This document shows positions 1 to 7,002 of a DNA stretch of 19,602 nt, piece by piece (position 1 is the first letter of the stretch; each line of letters starts with the position of its first letter). The stretch covers positions 1 through 19,602 of the forward strand of contig JAICJM010000059.1 in assembly GCA_025928435.1 (NCBI GenBank), in the 5' to 3' direction. The notes below the pieces were generated by a model. The model had not been told where the DNA came from. It searched no databases and saw only the letters and a program-made list of their open reading frames with translations. The translations under genes were made by a program, and so were the position numbers. The stretch comes from Thermoleophilia bacterium. GTDB taxonomy: Bacteria; Actinomycetota; Thermoleophilia; Gaiellales; JAICJC01.

Positions 1-182
1 ACCCGGCGGCCGACCTCGCTGCCGTGCGCGACCATGCCGCCGGGCTGCTCGCGCCCTTCAAGGTGCCGCGCTACATGGAGGCGACCGCCGAGCTTCCGCA
101 TACGCCGACCGGGCGGGTGGCCAAGCACGAGCTGGGCCGCGAGCGCACGCCCGGGGAGATCGACTTCGAGAGGAGAGCATGA
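1..182 (+). CDS. AMP-forming acyl-CoA synthetase, C-terminal end (partial)
   Basis: This is the last 59 residues of a class I adenylate-forming enzyme, with its 5' part outside the window. The frame starting at base 3 reads FKVPRY, then an ELPHTPTGRVAK segment. That segment is the C-terminal motif of acyl-CoA ligases, in which the final Lys serves the adenylation half-reaction. The family converts a carboxylic acid, ATP and CoA to acyl-CoA, AMP and PPi in the cytoplasm. The TGA stop overlaps the ATG of the next gene (ATGA at 179-182), so the two are very probably co-translated. The acid cannot be identified because the substrate pocket is missing. The family call is firm and the substrate is unknown. 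Confidence 0.85.
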   Translation, partial: PAADLAAVRDHAAGLLAPFKVPRYMEATAELPHTPTGRVAKHELGRERTPGEIDFERRA

Positions 183-952
183 GCACGAGCGACTGGCTAC
201 GCACCGACATCGGCACGACCACTGCCGACGCGATCACCGTCCGCGGGCACGACCTCGCCGGCGAGCTGATGGGCCGCGTCACCTTCACCGAGCTCGCGTT
301 CCTGCTCGTCCAGGGACGGATGCCCGCGCCGGGCGAGACGATGCTGCTCGACGCCGTGCTCGTCTCGCTGGCCGACCACGGCCTCACCCCCACCGTGCTG
401 GCGGCGCGACTCACGCACACCGGCGCGCCCGAGTCGCTTCAGGGCGCGGTCGCGGCGGGCCTGCTGGGGGCCGGGACGGTGTTCCTCGGCGTCGTCGAGG
501 ACGCGGCCGTGTTCCTGGCGGACATCGCCGGGCGGGCGCGGGACGACGCCGGCCTGCGGACGGCCGCCGACGCGGCGGTCGCCGCCCGGCTGGAGGCGGG
601 CCGTCGCGTCCCCGGCCTCGGCCATCCGATCCACAAGGTCGAGGACCCGCGCACGCCGCGCATGTACGCGATCGCCGACGAGGCGGGCGTTCTCGGGCCG
701 CACATGCGCGCGCTGGAGATGGTCGCCGCGGCCGCGGCGGAACGGACCGGCAAGGCGCTTCCGATCAACGGCGCCGGCGCGGCGGGGGCGGCGCTCGCCG
801 ACATCGGCTTCGCGCCGCGGATCGTGCGCGGGTTCGCGCTGCTCGCGCGCACGGCCGGGGTCGTGGCTCACCTGGCGGAGGAGATGGAGCGGCCGCTGGG
901 GATGCCGCTCTTCCGCGACATCGACGAGCGGCTGGCCGAGGGACGGCGATGA
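179..952 (+). CDS. citryl-CoA lyase-like protein (citrate synthase superfamily)
   Basis: The protein has 257 residues, close to the length of short citrate-synthase-like citryl-CoA lyase proteins and much shorter than citrate synthase (about 370-430). The clearest signature is GLGHPIHK followed by a DPRTPR stretch (residues 146-161). It matches the citrate synthase active-site segment GxGHxxxKxxDPR and keeps the His (H149). The other two classical catalytic positions look changed. The GPLHGGAN-like segment reads GLLGAGT near 94-100, and the usual Asp after the conserved Asn is absent (NGAG at 197-200). The likely chemistry is aldol/Claisen-type cleavage or condensation of an acyl-CoA. The start is ATG with AGGAGA just upstream. 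It overlaps the acyl-CoA ligase before it and the SDR after it, both by ATGA, which suggests a ligase-lyase-dehydrogenase sequence on one substrate. Confidence 0.8.
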   Translation: MSTSDWLRTDIGTTTADAITVRGHDLAGELMGRVTFTELAFLLVQGRMPAPGETMLLDAVLVSLADHGLTPTVLAARLTHTGAPESLQGAVAAGLLGAGTVFLGVVEDAAVFLADIAGRARDDAGLRTAADAAVAARLEAGRRVPGLGHPIHKVEDPRTPRMYAIADEAGVLGPHMRALEMVAAAAAERTGKALPINGAGAAGAALADIGFAPRIVRGFALLARTAGVVAHLAEEMERPLGMPLFRDIDERLAEGRR

Positions 953-1731
953 GCGGCCGTGTGGAGGGCAAGACGATCGCCATCACCGGCGCCTCGTCGG
1001 GGCTCGGCCGGGCGATGGCGGTGCGATTCGCCGCCGAGGGCGCCCACGTCGTGTGCGCCGACGTGCGGGCCGACCCGCGCGAGGGCGGCGAGCCGACGGT
1101 CGACGTGATCGCGGCGGCCGGCGGCAGCGCCGAGTACGCGCAGGCCGACGCGTCGCGCTGGGACGACATCGACCGGCTCGTCACGACGGCCGCCCGGCGG
1201 TCGGGGCGGCTGGACGTGATGGTGAACAACGCCATCGTCGCCGGACCGCACTCAAAGGGCCTGCTCGAGACGGAGGAGGACGACTGGGATGCGATCATGG
1301 CGGTCGGCCTGCGGGGCGTCTTCCTATGCTGCAAGCGGGCCGTTCAGCAGATGCTGACCCAGAAGCCGGTCGCCGAGGCCCGCGGTCGCATCATCAACAT
1401 CTCGTCGCAGCACGGCATGATCGGCGCCCCGGGCCACGTCGCCTACTGCACGGCCAAGGGCGGCGTGGTCAACCTCACCCGCCAGGTGGCCGTCGACTTC
1501 GCCCGGCGCGGGATCATCGTGAACGCGATCGCGCCGGGCAAGATCCTGACCCGGCCCGCCGACGAGCCGGACTCGCCCGAGGTGCTGGCCTACTCCCACT
1601 CGCGCACGCCGTTCTCGCGCCTGGGCCGTCCGGACGACGTCGCGGCCGCCGCGCTCTACCTGGCGTCGGACGAGTGCGCCTACGTCAGCGGCACGAATCT
1701 GCTCGTCGACGGCGGCTGGATGGCGTACTGA
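949..1731 (+). CDS. SDR family oxidoreductase (paralogue 1)
   Basis: This is a 260-residue classical short-chain dehydrogenase. It shows TGASSGLG at 13-20 (dinucleotide binding) and an acidic residue after beta-2 (CADVR, about 36-40) that favours NAD over NADP. It also has NNAI at 93-96, Ser near 153 and YCTAK with Tyr166 and Lys170. The fourth tetrad residue, normally Asn, is Gly here (MAVGLRG, G120). The paralogue at 4898-5668 keeps Asn at this place. Both proteins share CADVR, ISSQHG/ITSQHG, GAPGH and the end DGGWMAY. The ATG start overlaps the upstream stop (ATGA) and has GAGGGA as ribosome binding site. A longer reading frame runs upstream through the lyase gene, but that part is an out-of-frame shadow. 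It probably oxidises or reduces a hydroxyl/keto intermediate, and the substrate is unknown. Confidence 0.88.
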   Translation: MSGRVEGKTIAITGASSGLGRAMAVRFAAEGAHVVCADVRADPREGGEPTVDVIAAAGGSAEYAQADASRWDDIDRLVTTAARRSGRLDVMVNNAIVAGPHSKGLLETEEDDWDAIMAVGLRGVFLCCKRAVQQMLTQKPVAEARGRIINISSQHGMIGAPGHVAYCTAKGGVVNLTRQVAVDFARRGIIVNAIAPGKILTRPADEPDSPEVLAYSHSRTPFSRLGRPDDVAAAALYLASDECAYVSGTNLLVDGGWMAY

Positions 1732-2468
1732 GGAGCCCGCGGGTCATCTGGGTCGACCCGGCCGCGACGGACTTCGTCGGTACGCCGGTCGAGGCCTTCG
1801 CCGGGCGGCTCCGCGACCGGTTCGACGTCGCGCTCCTCGGGCTGCGCGTGTGGGGCCTGGCCCCGGGTGACCCGTACGACATGGAGGTCGAGGTCGCCGC
1901 CGTCGCCGAGGCGTCAGGGTCGGAGCCCGTCCATCTGGCCGGGTTCTCCGCGGGCGCGACGGTGGCGCTGGCGGCCGCGCTCGCGCTCGGCGACGCGGTC
2001 AGGAGCGTGGCGCTGCTCGAGCCGGCGTTCATCGGCGACGACGATTGGCACTCCGCGGAGGCCGGGTGGCGGGCGGCGATCGGGTCGCTGCGCTCCTCCG
2101 GCCCGCCGGAGCAGGTGGAGGCGTTTCGCGAGATGCTGATGGCCCCCGGCGTGACACCCCCGACGTCCCGCGGACCGGCCGCCTGGGACTTCCGCGACGA
2201 CCTGCTGGGGACGATGCTCACGACGGGGACCGGCTTCGCGAGCCCAGACCTGGCCGGGCTCGGCGCGCCCGTCATCCTGATCCGCGGTGGGCAGAGCGCG
2301 CCCCGGTTCGGCCTCGTCGCCCGCCGGCTTGCACAGATGTCCCCCCAGGCGTCCGAGCACGTCTTCCCGGCCCTCCACCACTTCGCGCCGCCCTACCGCG
2401 ACGAGCCCGAGGAGCTCGCGCACCTCCTGCTCGGCTTCTGGTCACGTAACGACTGCGATAACGTGTAA
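1728..2468 (+). CDS. alpha/beta hydrolase, start uncertain
   Basis: This is a small alpha/beta-hydrolase of about 246 residues. The nucleophile elbow is GFSAG (Ser about 74) after a VHLA strand, and a catalytic His fits LHHFAPP near the C-terminus. The usual acid position after the penultimate strand is less clear: the strand VILIRGG is followed by QSA, not Asp or Glu. No ATG, GTG or TTG lies at the expected beginning. The best-placed start is CTG at 1728, giving MRSPRVIW and a CTGA overlap with the SDR stop. A GTG at about 1674 inside the SDR gene, or a later GTG, are alternatives. It is the last gene of the plus-strand operon and may cleave an ester, lactone or thioester from this pathway. 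The family call is good and the start is weak. Confidence 0.75.
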   Translation: MRSPRVIWVDPAATDFVGTPVEAFAGRLRDRFDVALLGLRVWGLAPGDPYDMEVEVAAVAEASGSEPVHLAGFSAGATVALAAALALGDAVRSVALLEPAFIGDDDWHSAEAGWRAAIGSLRSSGPPEQVEAFREMLMAPGVTPPTSRGPAAWDFRDDLLGTMLTTGTGFASPDLAGLGAPVILIRGGQSAPRFGLVARRLAQMSPQASEHVFPALHHFAPPYRDEPEELAHLLLGFWSRNDCDNV

Positions 2469-2475
2469 CTCTTCG

Positions 2476-2493
2476 GTGCGTCTATCTACGCAC
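2476..2493. terminator. hairpin downstream of the alpha/beta hydrolase
   Basis: A perfect six-base stem, GTGCGT pairing with ACGCAC across a six-base loop, lies 8 bases after the stop of the plus-strand operon. There is no T-run after it, so it would be an atypical intrinsic terminator. Its place between convergent genes supports a 3'-end role. Confidence 0.35.
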
Positions 2494-2517
2494 GTTGGTA
2501 GTGCAACCGGAAAAGCA

Positions 2518-2574
2518 GGGCGGACGCACCGATCTCGGGACGTCGCCGGCCAAGACGGGTCGACACGTCCGCCC
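2518..2574. repeat. 9-bp inverted repeat between convergent genes
   Basis: GGGCGGACG at 2518-2526 is the exact reverse complement of CGTCCGCCC at 2566-2574, with 39 bases between. It fills the gap between the plus-strand alpha/beta hydrolase gene and the minus-strand secreted-protein gene. It could fold at the 3' end of either transcript. A terminator role is inference. Confidence 0.4.
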
Positions 2575-2582
2575 GGGTTCTC

Positions 2583-3305
2583 CTAGTGGTGGGTGAGCGT
2601 GAACTGCGTACCCGCCTGCACGGCGCCCGGCGGTGGCGGGTTGAAGGCGATCTGCCGGAAGTGCGAGGGACCGCTCAACTGGATGCCGATCGTCTCGCTC
2701 GGCGCGGTCGTCCCCTGATTGTCCGGCGCGCCGTACCGGTACTGCACGTTCTGCGATCGCTCGTGGAAGATCACCTGCGCCAGCACGGCGTACGCAGCGT
2801 TGTTGAACGCCCTGCCCTGCCAGCTAATGGTGAACACCCGGTGCGGAGCCTCCCCCGTCGTCCTCGTGAAGATCCCCTGCTGGAAGGGGAGCGACGTGTT
2901 CGCCGGGTCGATGAAGAGATCGTCCCAGAAGGGCAGCATCGTCGGCGCGGTGAAGTCGCCCGACGGCAATGCCGTATTCGTGAACGCGGTCGACCCGCCC
3001 GTGGCTCCGAACGTCATGTTGCCGTTCGAGGAGACCTGAACGGTCGCAAATGTCCTCCCGTACGCGGGCAGGCGGAACGGAAGGTGTGCCGCTCCCGACG
3101 ACGACCTCGACAGCGTCGTGAGCGTGTCGTCGGCGGCCGAGGTGAGCAGGTTGTGGTTCGCCCCGGAGATCAGGTGGAACGTCTTGCCGCTCTGCATCGT
3201 GATGATGTAGAAGCCAGGGACGTTCGCCGCGGCGGTTGGTGCTGCGATGAGCGCAATCGCACCGACGGCGCATAGCGCGAGTAACCATCTGCAGCGGTGC
3301 ATCAT
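2583..3305 (-). CDS. secreted protein with nidogen-like (NIDO-type) pattern
   Basis: The protein has 240 residues and a clear Sec signal peptide: basic MMHRCR, a hydrophobic run to about residue 20, and a likely cut in PTAAAN. The mature part is rich in Ser, Thr, Asn and Phe. It carries an order typical of nidogen-like extracellular domains: VQVSSNGNMTFG, then LPFWDDLF, then a VFTISWQGRAF strand, a VIFHER strand and a final IGIQ strand. There are no Cys in the mature protein and no membrane anchor, so it is probably exported and soluble or wall-associated. The ATG at 3303-3305 is preceded by GGAGGA, about 5 bases upstream. It has no obvious link to the catabolic genes around it. The NIDO assignment is by motif pattern only, and the function is unknown. 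Confidence 0.75.
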   Translation of the reverse strand: MMHRCRWLLALCAVGAIALIAAPTAAANVPGFYIITMQSGKTFHLISGANHNLLTSAADDTLTTLSRSSSGAAHLPFRLPAYGRTFATVQVSSNGNMTFGATGGSTAFTNTALPSGDFTAPTMLPFWDDLFIDPANTSLPFQQGIFTRTTGEAPHRVFTISWQGRAFNNAAYAVLAQVIFHERSQNVQYRYGAPDNQGTTAPSETIGIQLSGPSHFRQIAFNPPPPGAVQAGTQFTLTHH

Positions 3306-3341
3306 CGGAGTCCTCCCTCTCTCGATGTGGCCGGCGGGTTG

Positions 3342-3372
3342 GGTATATCACGTTTTGTGACGTGTCGTACAA
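3342..3372 (-). promoter_or_regulatory. putative promoter of the secreted-protein gene with inverted repeat
   Basis: On the minus strand, TTGTAC (3372-3367) and TATACC (3347-3342) are separated by 19 bases in an unusually AT-rich patch. The spacer contains a perfect TCAC-GTTTT-GTGA inverted repeat (3348-3360), placed where a repressor would block polymerase. The distance to the ATG is about 37 bases. The spacing is long for a housekeeping promoter, so confidence is modest. Confidence 0.35.
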
Positions 3373-3416
3373 AACTGACCGCTATAGCATGCTGGCACTG
3401 ATGAGCTGCTGTGAAG

Positions 3417-3791
3417 CTACCCCTCGCCGTGGTACGGACAGGAAAATGCCGTACCCCCATGCTCCGGGAGGGCCGCCGTCCGCTCGTCGTCGATCGAAAG
3501 CTTCCGTCCCCTGCCGGTGATGCACACGCCGTCGCCGGGACACCCGCCGTTCACGGTCTGGGCGACCGACCGGTCGATCTCCCCGTCGGTTTGCACGTTG
3601 CACGTCGAGGGGTGCTCGGCGTCGATGAAGTCGACCGGCTCGCCACAGGGGGACGGCTTCCCGAACGCGAGGCTCGCGGCGCGGCTGACGGTCACCCTAT
3701 CCGGCTGGGGCGCAGGATCGACCGAGGTGACGAGGCCGACCCAGATCGCACGATCAGACCGATCGCCAGCCCGCGACGAGATAGATGTCAC
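3417..3791 (-). CDS. small Cys-rich hypothetical protein, N-terminus probably frameshifted
   Basis: The open frame gives 124 residues from a GTG at 3791. It has five Cys (PSPCGE, STCNV, GGCPGDGVC, FSCPY) and high G/C at third positions, so the body is coding. I do not recognise the family. The GTG start has no ribosome binding site. Just upstream an ATG at 3801, preceded by GGAG, opens MNRRDIYLVAG in another frame and stops after 15 codons. A third frame continues LAIGLIV, and the long frame continues IWVGLVTSV. Restoring one base at each of two places would give an uninterrupted membrane anchor followed by an extracytoplasmic Cys-rich domain. The gene is therefore either a young pseudogene or carries sequence errors near 3740-3770. 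It sits between the secreted-protein gene and the dehydrogenase operon. Confidence 0.55.
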   Translation of the reverse strand: MTSISSRAGDRSDRAIWVGLVTSVDPAPQPDRVTVSRAASLAFGKPSPCGEPVDFIDAEHPSTCNVQTDGEIDRSVAQTVNGGCPGDGVCITGRGRKLSIDDERTAALPEHGGTAFSCPYHGEG

Positions 3792-3838
3792 GCCGGTTCA
3801 TGCGCCCATTCTCCGGAGCGTCCCGCCGGTCTCGCGTC

Positions 3839-3865
3839 GGGGAAACCCCCGGGTCAGGCCCCGGG
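3839..3865. terminator. GC-rich hairpins at the end of the dehydrogenase operon
   Basis: GGGGAAACCCC (3839-3849) and CCCGGG-N6-CCCGGG (3848-3865) are two overlapping stem options around the stop codon of the MDR gene. There is no T-tract. They could end the long minus-strand operon or act as a processing structure. Confidence 0.3.
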
Positions 3866-4894
3866 TGTCAGCAGCACGCGGCCGTAGTGGTCGCGGGAGG
3901 CGAGCAGGGCCTGGGCGTCGGCGGCCCGCTCCAGCGGGAGCTCGGCGGAGATCGGCGGCGGGGCGACGCGGCCCTCCGCCAGCAGCCGGAACACCTCGAC
4001 CAGCTCCCGGCGGGAGCCGTCGCTCGATCCGATGATGGACACCTGGCGGGCGAACACGTCGACCAGGTCGAGAGTCGCCTCCGGGCCCGAGGACGCGCCG
4101 CACAGGACGATCCGGCCCCGGTTCGCGAGCGTCGCGAGCGCCCCCGGGAAGGCGGCGCGGCCGACGTGGTCGACGGCGACATCGACGCCGCGGCCGCCCG
4201 TGAGCGCCCGCACCTCGTCGGGCCAGCCGTCGCCTGAGTAGTCGATCGCGTGCTCGGCGCCCGCCTCCAGCAGGCGCGCACGTTTCTCCGGGGTCGACGC
4301 CGTCGCGATCACGCGGGCGCCGGCCATCCGCGCCAGCGCGATCGCCGCGCCGCCGACGCCCGAGCCGCCCGCCGTCACGAGGACGGTCTCGCCCGGGCGC
4401 AGGCCCGCGCGGGCGAAGAGCATGTGGTAGGCGGTCAGGTACACAGATCCCGCCGCGGCCGCCGTGCGCGCGTCCAGCCCGTCCGGGAGCGGGAAGATGT
4501 TGCGGGCCGGCGCGAGCACCAGCTCGGCGTACCCGCCGTCGCGCTGGACGCCCATGACCTCGTAGGCGTCGCAGGCGGCCTCGTCGCCCTCCAGGCAGTA
4601 GGCGCAGCGGCCGCACGAGTAGTCGTAGTGGACGTACACGTCCTGGCCGACCGCGACGTCGGCGACGCCCTCGCCCACCGCGGCCACCTCCCCGCCGGCG
4701 TCGTAGCCCGGGATCACCGGCAGCCGGGCCGCGTAGGCATGGCCCACGTCCTCGCGCACCCAGATGTCGAGCCGGTTGACGGCGACCGCCCCGACGCGCA
4801 CGACGACCTCGCCGGCGCCCGGCCGCGGATCGGGCCGCTCCGTGAGCTCGAGCACCTCCGGCCCGCCCGCGCGGGTCATCACGACGGCGCGCAT
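3854..4894 (-). CDS. zinc-containing MDR family alcohol dehydrogenase/quinone oxidoreductase-like
   Basis: This is a 346-residue medium-chain dehydrogenase with a GroES-like N-terminal half and a Rossmann half. AGGSGVGG at about 175-182 binds NAD(P). Four Cys spaced as in the structural zinc lobe are present (94, 97, 100, 108). The catalytic zinc signature GHE is GYD here (GYDAGGEV, 63-70), and the usual first Cys ligand before Asp43 is missing. It is therefore probably a zinc-independent reductase that keeps only the structural metal. The ATG lies three bases after the stop of the SDR gene, so it is the last gene of the transporter-hydantoinase operon. Reduction of an enone or quinone-like intermediate is a reasonable guess, and the true substrate is unknown. 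Confidence 0.85.
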   Translation of the reverse strand: MRAVVMTRAGGPEVLELTERPDPRPGAGEVVVRVGAVAVNRLDIWVREDVGHAYAARLPVIPGYDAGGEVAAVGEGVADVAVGQDVYVHYDYSCGRCAYCLEGDEAACDAYEVMGVQRDGGYAELVLAPARNIFPLPDGLDARTAAAAGSVYLTAYHMLFARAGLRPGETVLVTAGGSGVGGAAIALARMAGARVIATASTPEKRARLLEAGAEHAIDYSGDGWPDEVRALTGGRGVDVAVDHVGRAAFPGALATLANRGRIVLCGASSGPEATLDLVDVFARQVSIIGSSDGSRRELVEVFRLLAEGRVAPPPISAELPLERAADAQALLASRDHYGRVLLTPGA

Positions 4895-4897
4895 CGT

Positions 4898-5668
4898 CTA
4901 GTAGGCCATCCAGCCGCCGTCGACCATCAGGTTGGCGCCGCTCGTGTAGCTCGCCTCCGACGCCATGTAGGCGACCGCGGCGGCCACGTCCTCGGCCCGG
5001 CCCAGGCGCGGGAACGGCGTCCGCGACTGCACGTAGGCCAGCCCCGCGTCGTCGGCGCTCAGGTCGCCGGGCGTGCCGGTCACGATCTTCCCCGGCGAGA
5101 CGGAGTTGCAGAGGATCCCGTCCGCGCCGTGCTCGACCGCGATCTGGCGGGTCATCTGGATCAACCCGCCCTTCGACACGGCGTACGAGAAATGGCCCGG
5201 CGCGCCCACGAGCCCGTGCTGGGAGGTGATGTTCACGATCCGCCCCCGCACCTCGTCCCGCAGCGGCTGCGCCAGCATCTGCCGCACCGCCGCGCGCGAG
5301 AGCACGAACGCCCCCCGCAGGTTGACGGCCATGACCGCGTCGAAGTCGGCCACCTCGGTCTCGACCAGCGGCTTCGAGTGACGGCCGGCGATGGCCGCGT
5401 TGTTCACGAGCACGTCGAGCCGGCCGGCCCGGTCGACGGCGATCGCGACCAGGCGCTCGCAGTCCTCCGGCAGGGAGACGTCGGCGTCGACGTGCAGCGC
5501 GCTCCCGCCCGCGGCCGCGATGACCGACTCGGTCGGGTCGCCGCCGGCGATCGGGTCCCTGCGGACGTCGGCGCACACGACGTCGAAGCCGTCGGCCGCG
5601 AGCCGGATCGCGATCGCGCGGCCGATCCCCGAGGCCGCCCCCGTGACGATGGCGCCGCGGCCGCTCAC
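4898..5668 (-). CDS. SDR family oxidoreductase (paralogue 2)
   Basis: This is a 256-residue classical SDR with an intact set of motifs: TGAASGIG at 9-16, NNAA at 89-92, catalytic Asn116 in MAVNLRG, Ser149, Tyr162 and Lys166 in YAVSK. CADVR after beta-2 favours NAD. It is clearly a paralogue of the SDR at 949-1731, sharing the long VIAAAGGSA stretch, SQHG with GAPGH, and the terminal DGGWMAY. The start is GTG at 5668, forming a GTGA overlap with the stop of the hydantoinase gene. An upstream extension of this frame into that gene is a shadow. It sits between a ring-opening amidohydrolase and an MDR reductase, consistent with an oxidation step in the same pathway. Confidence 0.9.
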   Translation of the reverse strand: MSGRGAIVTGAASGIGRAIAIRLAADGFDVVCADVRRDPIAGGDPTESVIAAAGGSALHVDADVSLPEDCERLVAIAVDRAGRLDVLVNNAAIAGRHSKPLVETEVADFDAVMAVNLRGAFVLSRAAVRQMLAQPLRDEVRGRIVNITSQHGLVGAPGHFSYAVSKGGLIQMTRQIAVEHGADGILCNSVSPGKIVTGTPGDLSADDAGLAYVQSRTPFPRLGRAEDVAAAVAYMASEASYTSGANLMVDGGWMAY

Positions 5669-7002
5669 CCCGCCACCGCCAGATAGGCGCCGCGGTGCTC
5701 CTCGCCGATGAAGCTCCCGTCCTCGACCACGCGGACGCCCCGCGCCAGCACGTGTCGGATCCGGCCCGGCAGCTCGATGCCCTCGTACGGCGTCCAGTCG
5801 AGCCCGTCGCCCAGGCCTTCGAGCGTGATCGTGCTGGGCGCTGCCGAATCCCACACCACCACGTCGCCGTCGTTGCCAGGGGCGATCGCCCCCTTGCGCG
5901 GGAGCCCGAAGATCCGCGCCGGCGCGGCGCAGGCCACCTCGACGAGCCGCTCGACCGTGAGCCCGTCCTCGCCCGCGAGCGCGAGCCCGATCGGCAGCCG
6001 CGCGGCGAGGCCCGGAACGCCGGTCGGCACCTTCGTGAAGTCGTCGGCGACGGGGGCCTTGTCGCGATCGAGGCGCAGGTGGCAGTGGTCGGAGGCGTAC
6101 GTGTCCAGCCCCCCGTGGGCGAGGCCGGCCCGCAGCGCGGCCCGGTCGCCGGGCGACCGCAGGGGCGGTGTCATCACATACCGGAGGGCGTCGTCGCCGT
6201 GGTGGCACGACTCGTCGAAGAGCAGGTGGTGGACGCAGGCCTCGCCGTAGACCGCCTGGCCGCGCCCGCGGGCGGCGGCGATCTCGCCCATCGGCCGGCT
6301 GCCGGTCACGTGCACCACGTAGGCCGTCGCCGAGGCCACCTCGGCCATCGCCAGGAACCGGTGGACGCACTCGGCCTCGAGGGCGATCGGGCGGCTGCGC
6401 GGGAGCGACCCGAGCCCCATCTCGCCGGCGGCGACGAGCTCGCGCGTGAGCACGTCGACGACCCGCCCGTTCTCGCAGTGGGCGAGCACCACCATGCCGA
6501 GCGCCGCCGCCTCCTGCATCACCGCGAAGGCGACGTCGTCGTCGGCCATGATCCCGAGCTCGATGTAGGCCAGCCACAGCTTCACGCTGCCGACGCCGAG
6601 CGCGTGGACGTCACGCATGTCGCCGGGCCGGTACGCCTCCGGCTCCCAGATCACGGTGTGCAGGGCGACGTCGGCGTGGGCCCGGGGCAGCTCGTCCGCG
6701 ATGGTGCGCCGGGCCGCCTCGACCGGGCGCTCGCCCGGCTCCGCGTCGACGAAGGCGAGCATCGAGGTCGTGCCGCCGAGCAGGGCGGAGCGGGTGTCGT
6801 CGGCGACCGCCCCGAAGATGTGCGTGTGCACGTCGATCGCCCCCGGCAGCACCAGGCAGCCGGACGCGTCGACGACCTCGGCGCCCGTGCGGTCGACGTC
6901 CCCCACCGCGACGATCGCGCCGTCGCGGACGAGCACGTCGCCCGCGACCGAGCCCGACGGGGACACGATCGTCCCCCCGACGACGGCGGTGGTGGTGCTC
7001 AC
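5665..7002 (-). CDS. hydantoinase/dihydropyrimidinase/allantoinase-type amidohydrolase
   Basis: The protein has 445 residues, the usual size for cyclic amidohydrolases of the D-hydantoinase, dihydropyrimidinase and allantoinase group. All metal-centre residues are visible: His59 and His61 in DVHTH, Lys141 in GSVKLWLAY (expected to be carbamylated), His175 in LAHCEN, His231 in VVHVTGS and Asp305 in YASDHC. These enzymes open cyclic amides or ureides by hydrolysis with a two-metal centre in the cytoplasm. GTG at 7002 overlaps the stop of the ABC ATPase gene (GTGA), giving MSTTTAVVGG. It is translationally linked to a peptide-type importer, so the transported solute may be its substrate. Family confidence is high. 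The exact activity (hydantoin, dihydropyrimidine, allantoin or other imide) cannot be told from these motifs. Confidence 0.88.
   Translation of the reverse strand: MSTTTAVVGGTIVSPSGSVAGDVLVRDGAIVAVGDVDRTGAEVVDASGCLVLPGAIDVHTHIFGAVADDTRSALLGGTTSMLAFVDAEPGERPVEAARRTIADELPRAHADVALHTVIWEPEAYRPGDMRDVHALGVGSVKLWLAYIELGIMADDDVAFAVMQEAAALGMVVLAHCENGRVVDVLTRELVAAGEMGLGSLPRSRPIALEAECVHRFLAMAEVASATAYVVHVTGSRPMGEIAAARGRGQAVYGEACVHHLLFDESCHHGDDALRYVMTPPLRSPGDRAALRAGLAHGGLDTYASDHCHLRLDRDKAPVADDFTKVPTGVPGLAARLPIGLALAGEDGLTVERLVEVACAAPARIFGLPRKGAIAPGNDGDVVVWDSAAPSTITLEGLGDGLDWTPYEGIELPGRIRHVLARGVRVVEDGSFIGEEHRGAYLAVAG

Noticed and set aside
34..948. Upstream extension of the SDR reading frame (565 residues in total)
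   Set aside because: The part before 949 is Arg/Pro-rich and overlaps the well-supported citryl-CoA-lyase-like gene in another frame. The SDR fold starts at MSGRVEGKTIAITG.
3411..3887. Plus-strand open frame of 158 residues over the Cys-rich gene
   Set aside because: It crosses the strand of the better-supported minus-strand gene, with no ribosome binding site and no recognisable domain.
6170..6186. CATACCGG half-site inside the hydantoinase gene
   Set aside because: It is a single half-site in conserved coding sequence without a partner arm, so chance is the simplest explanation.
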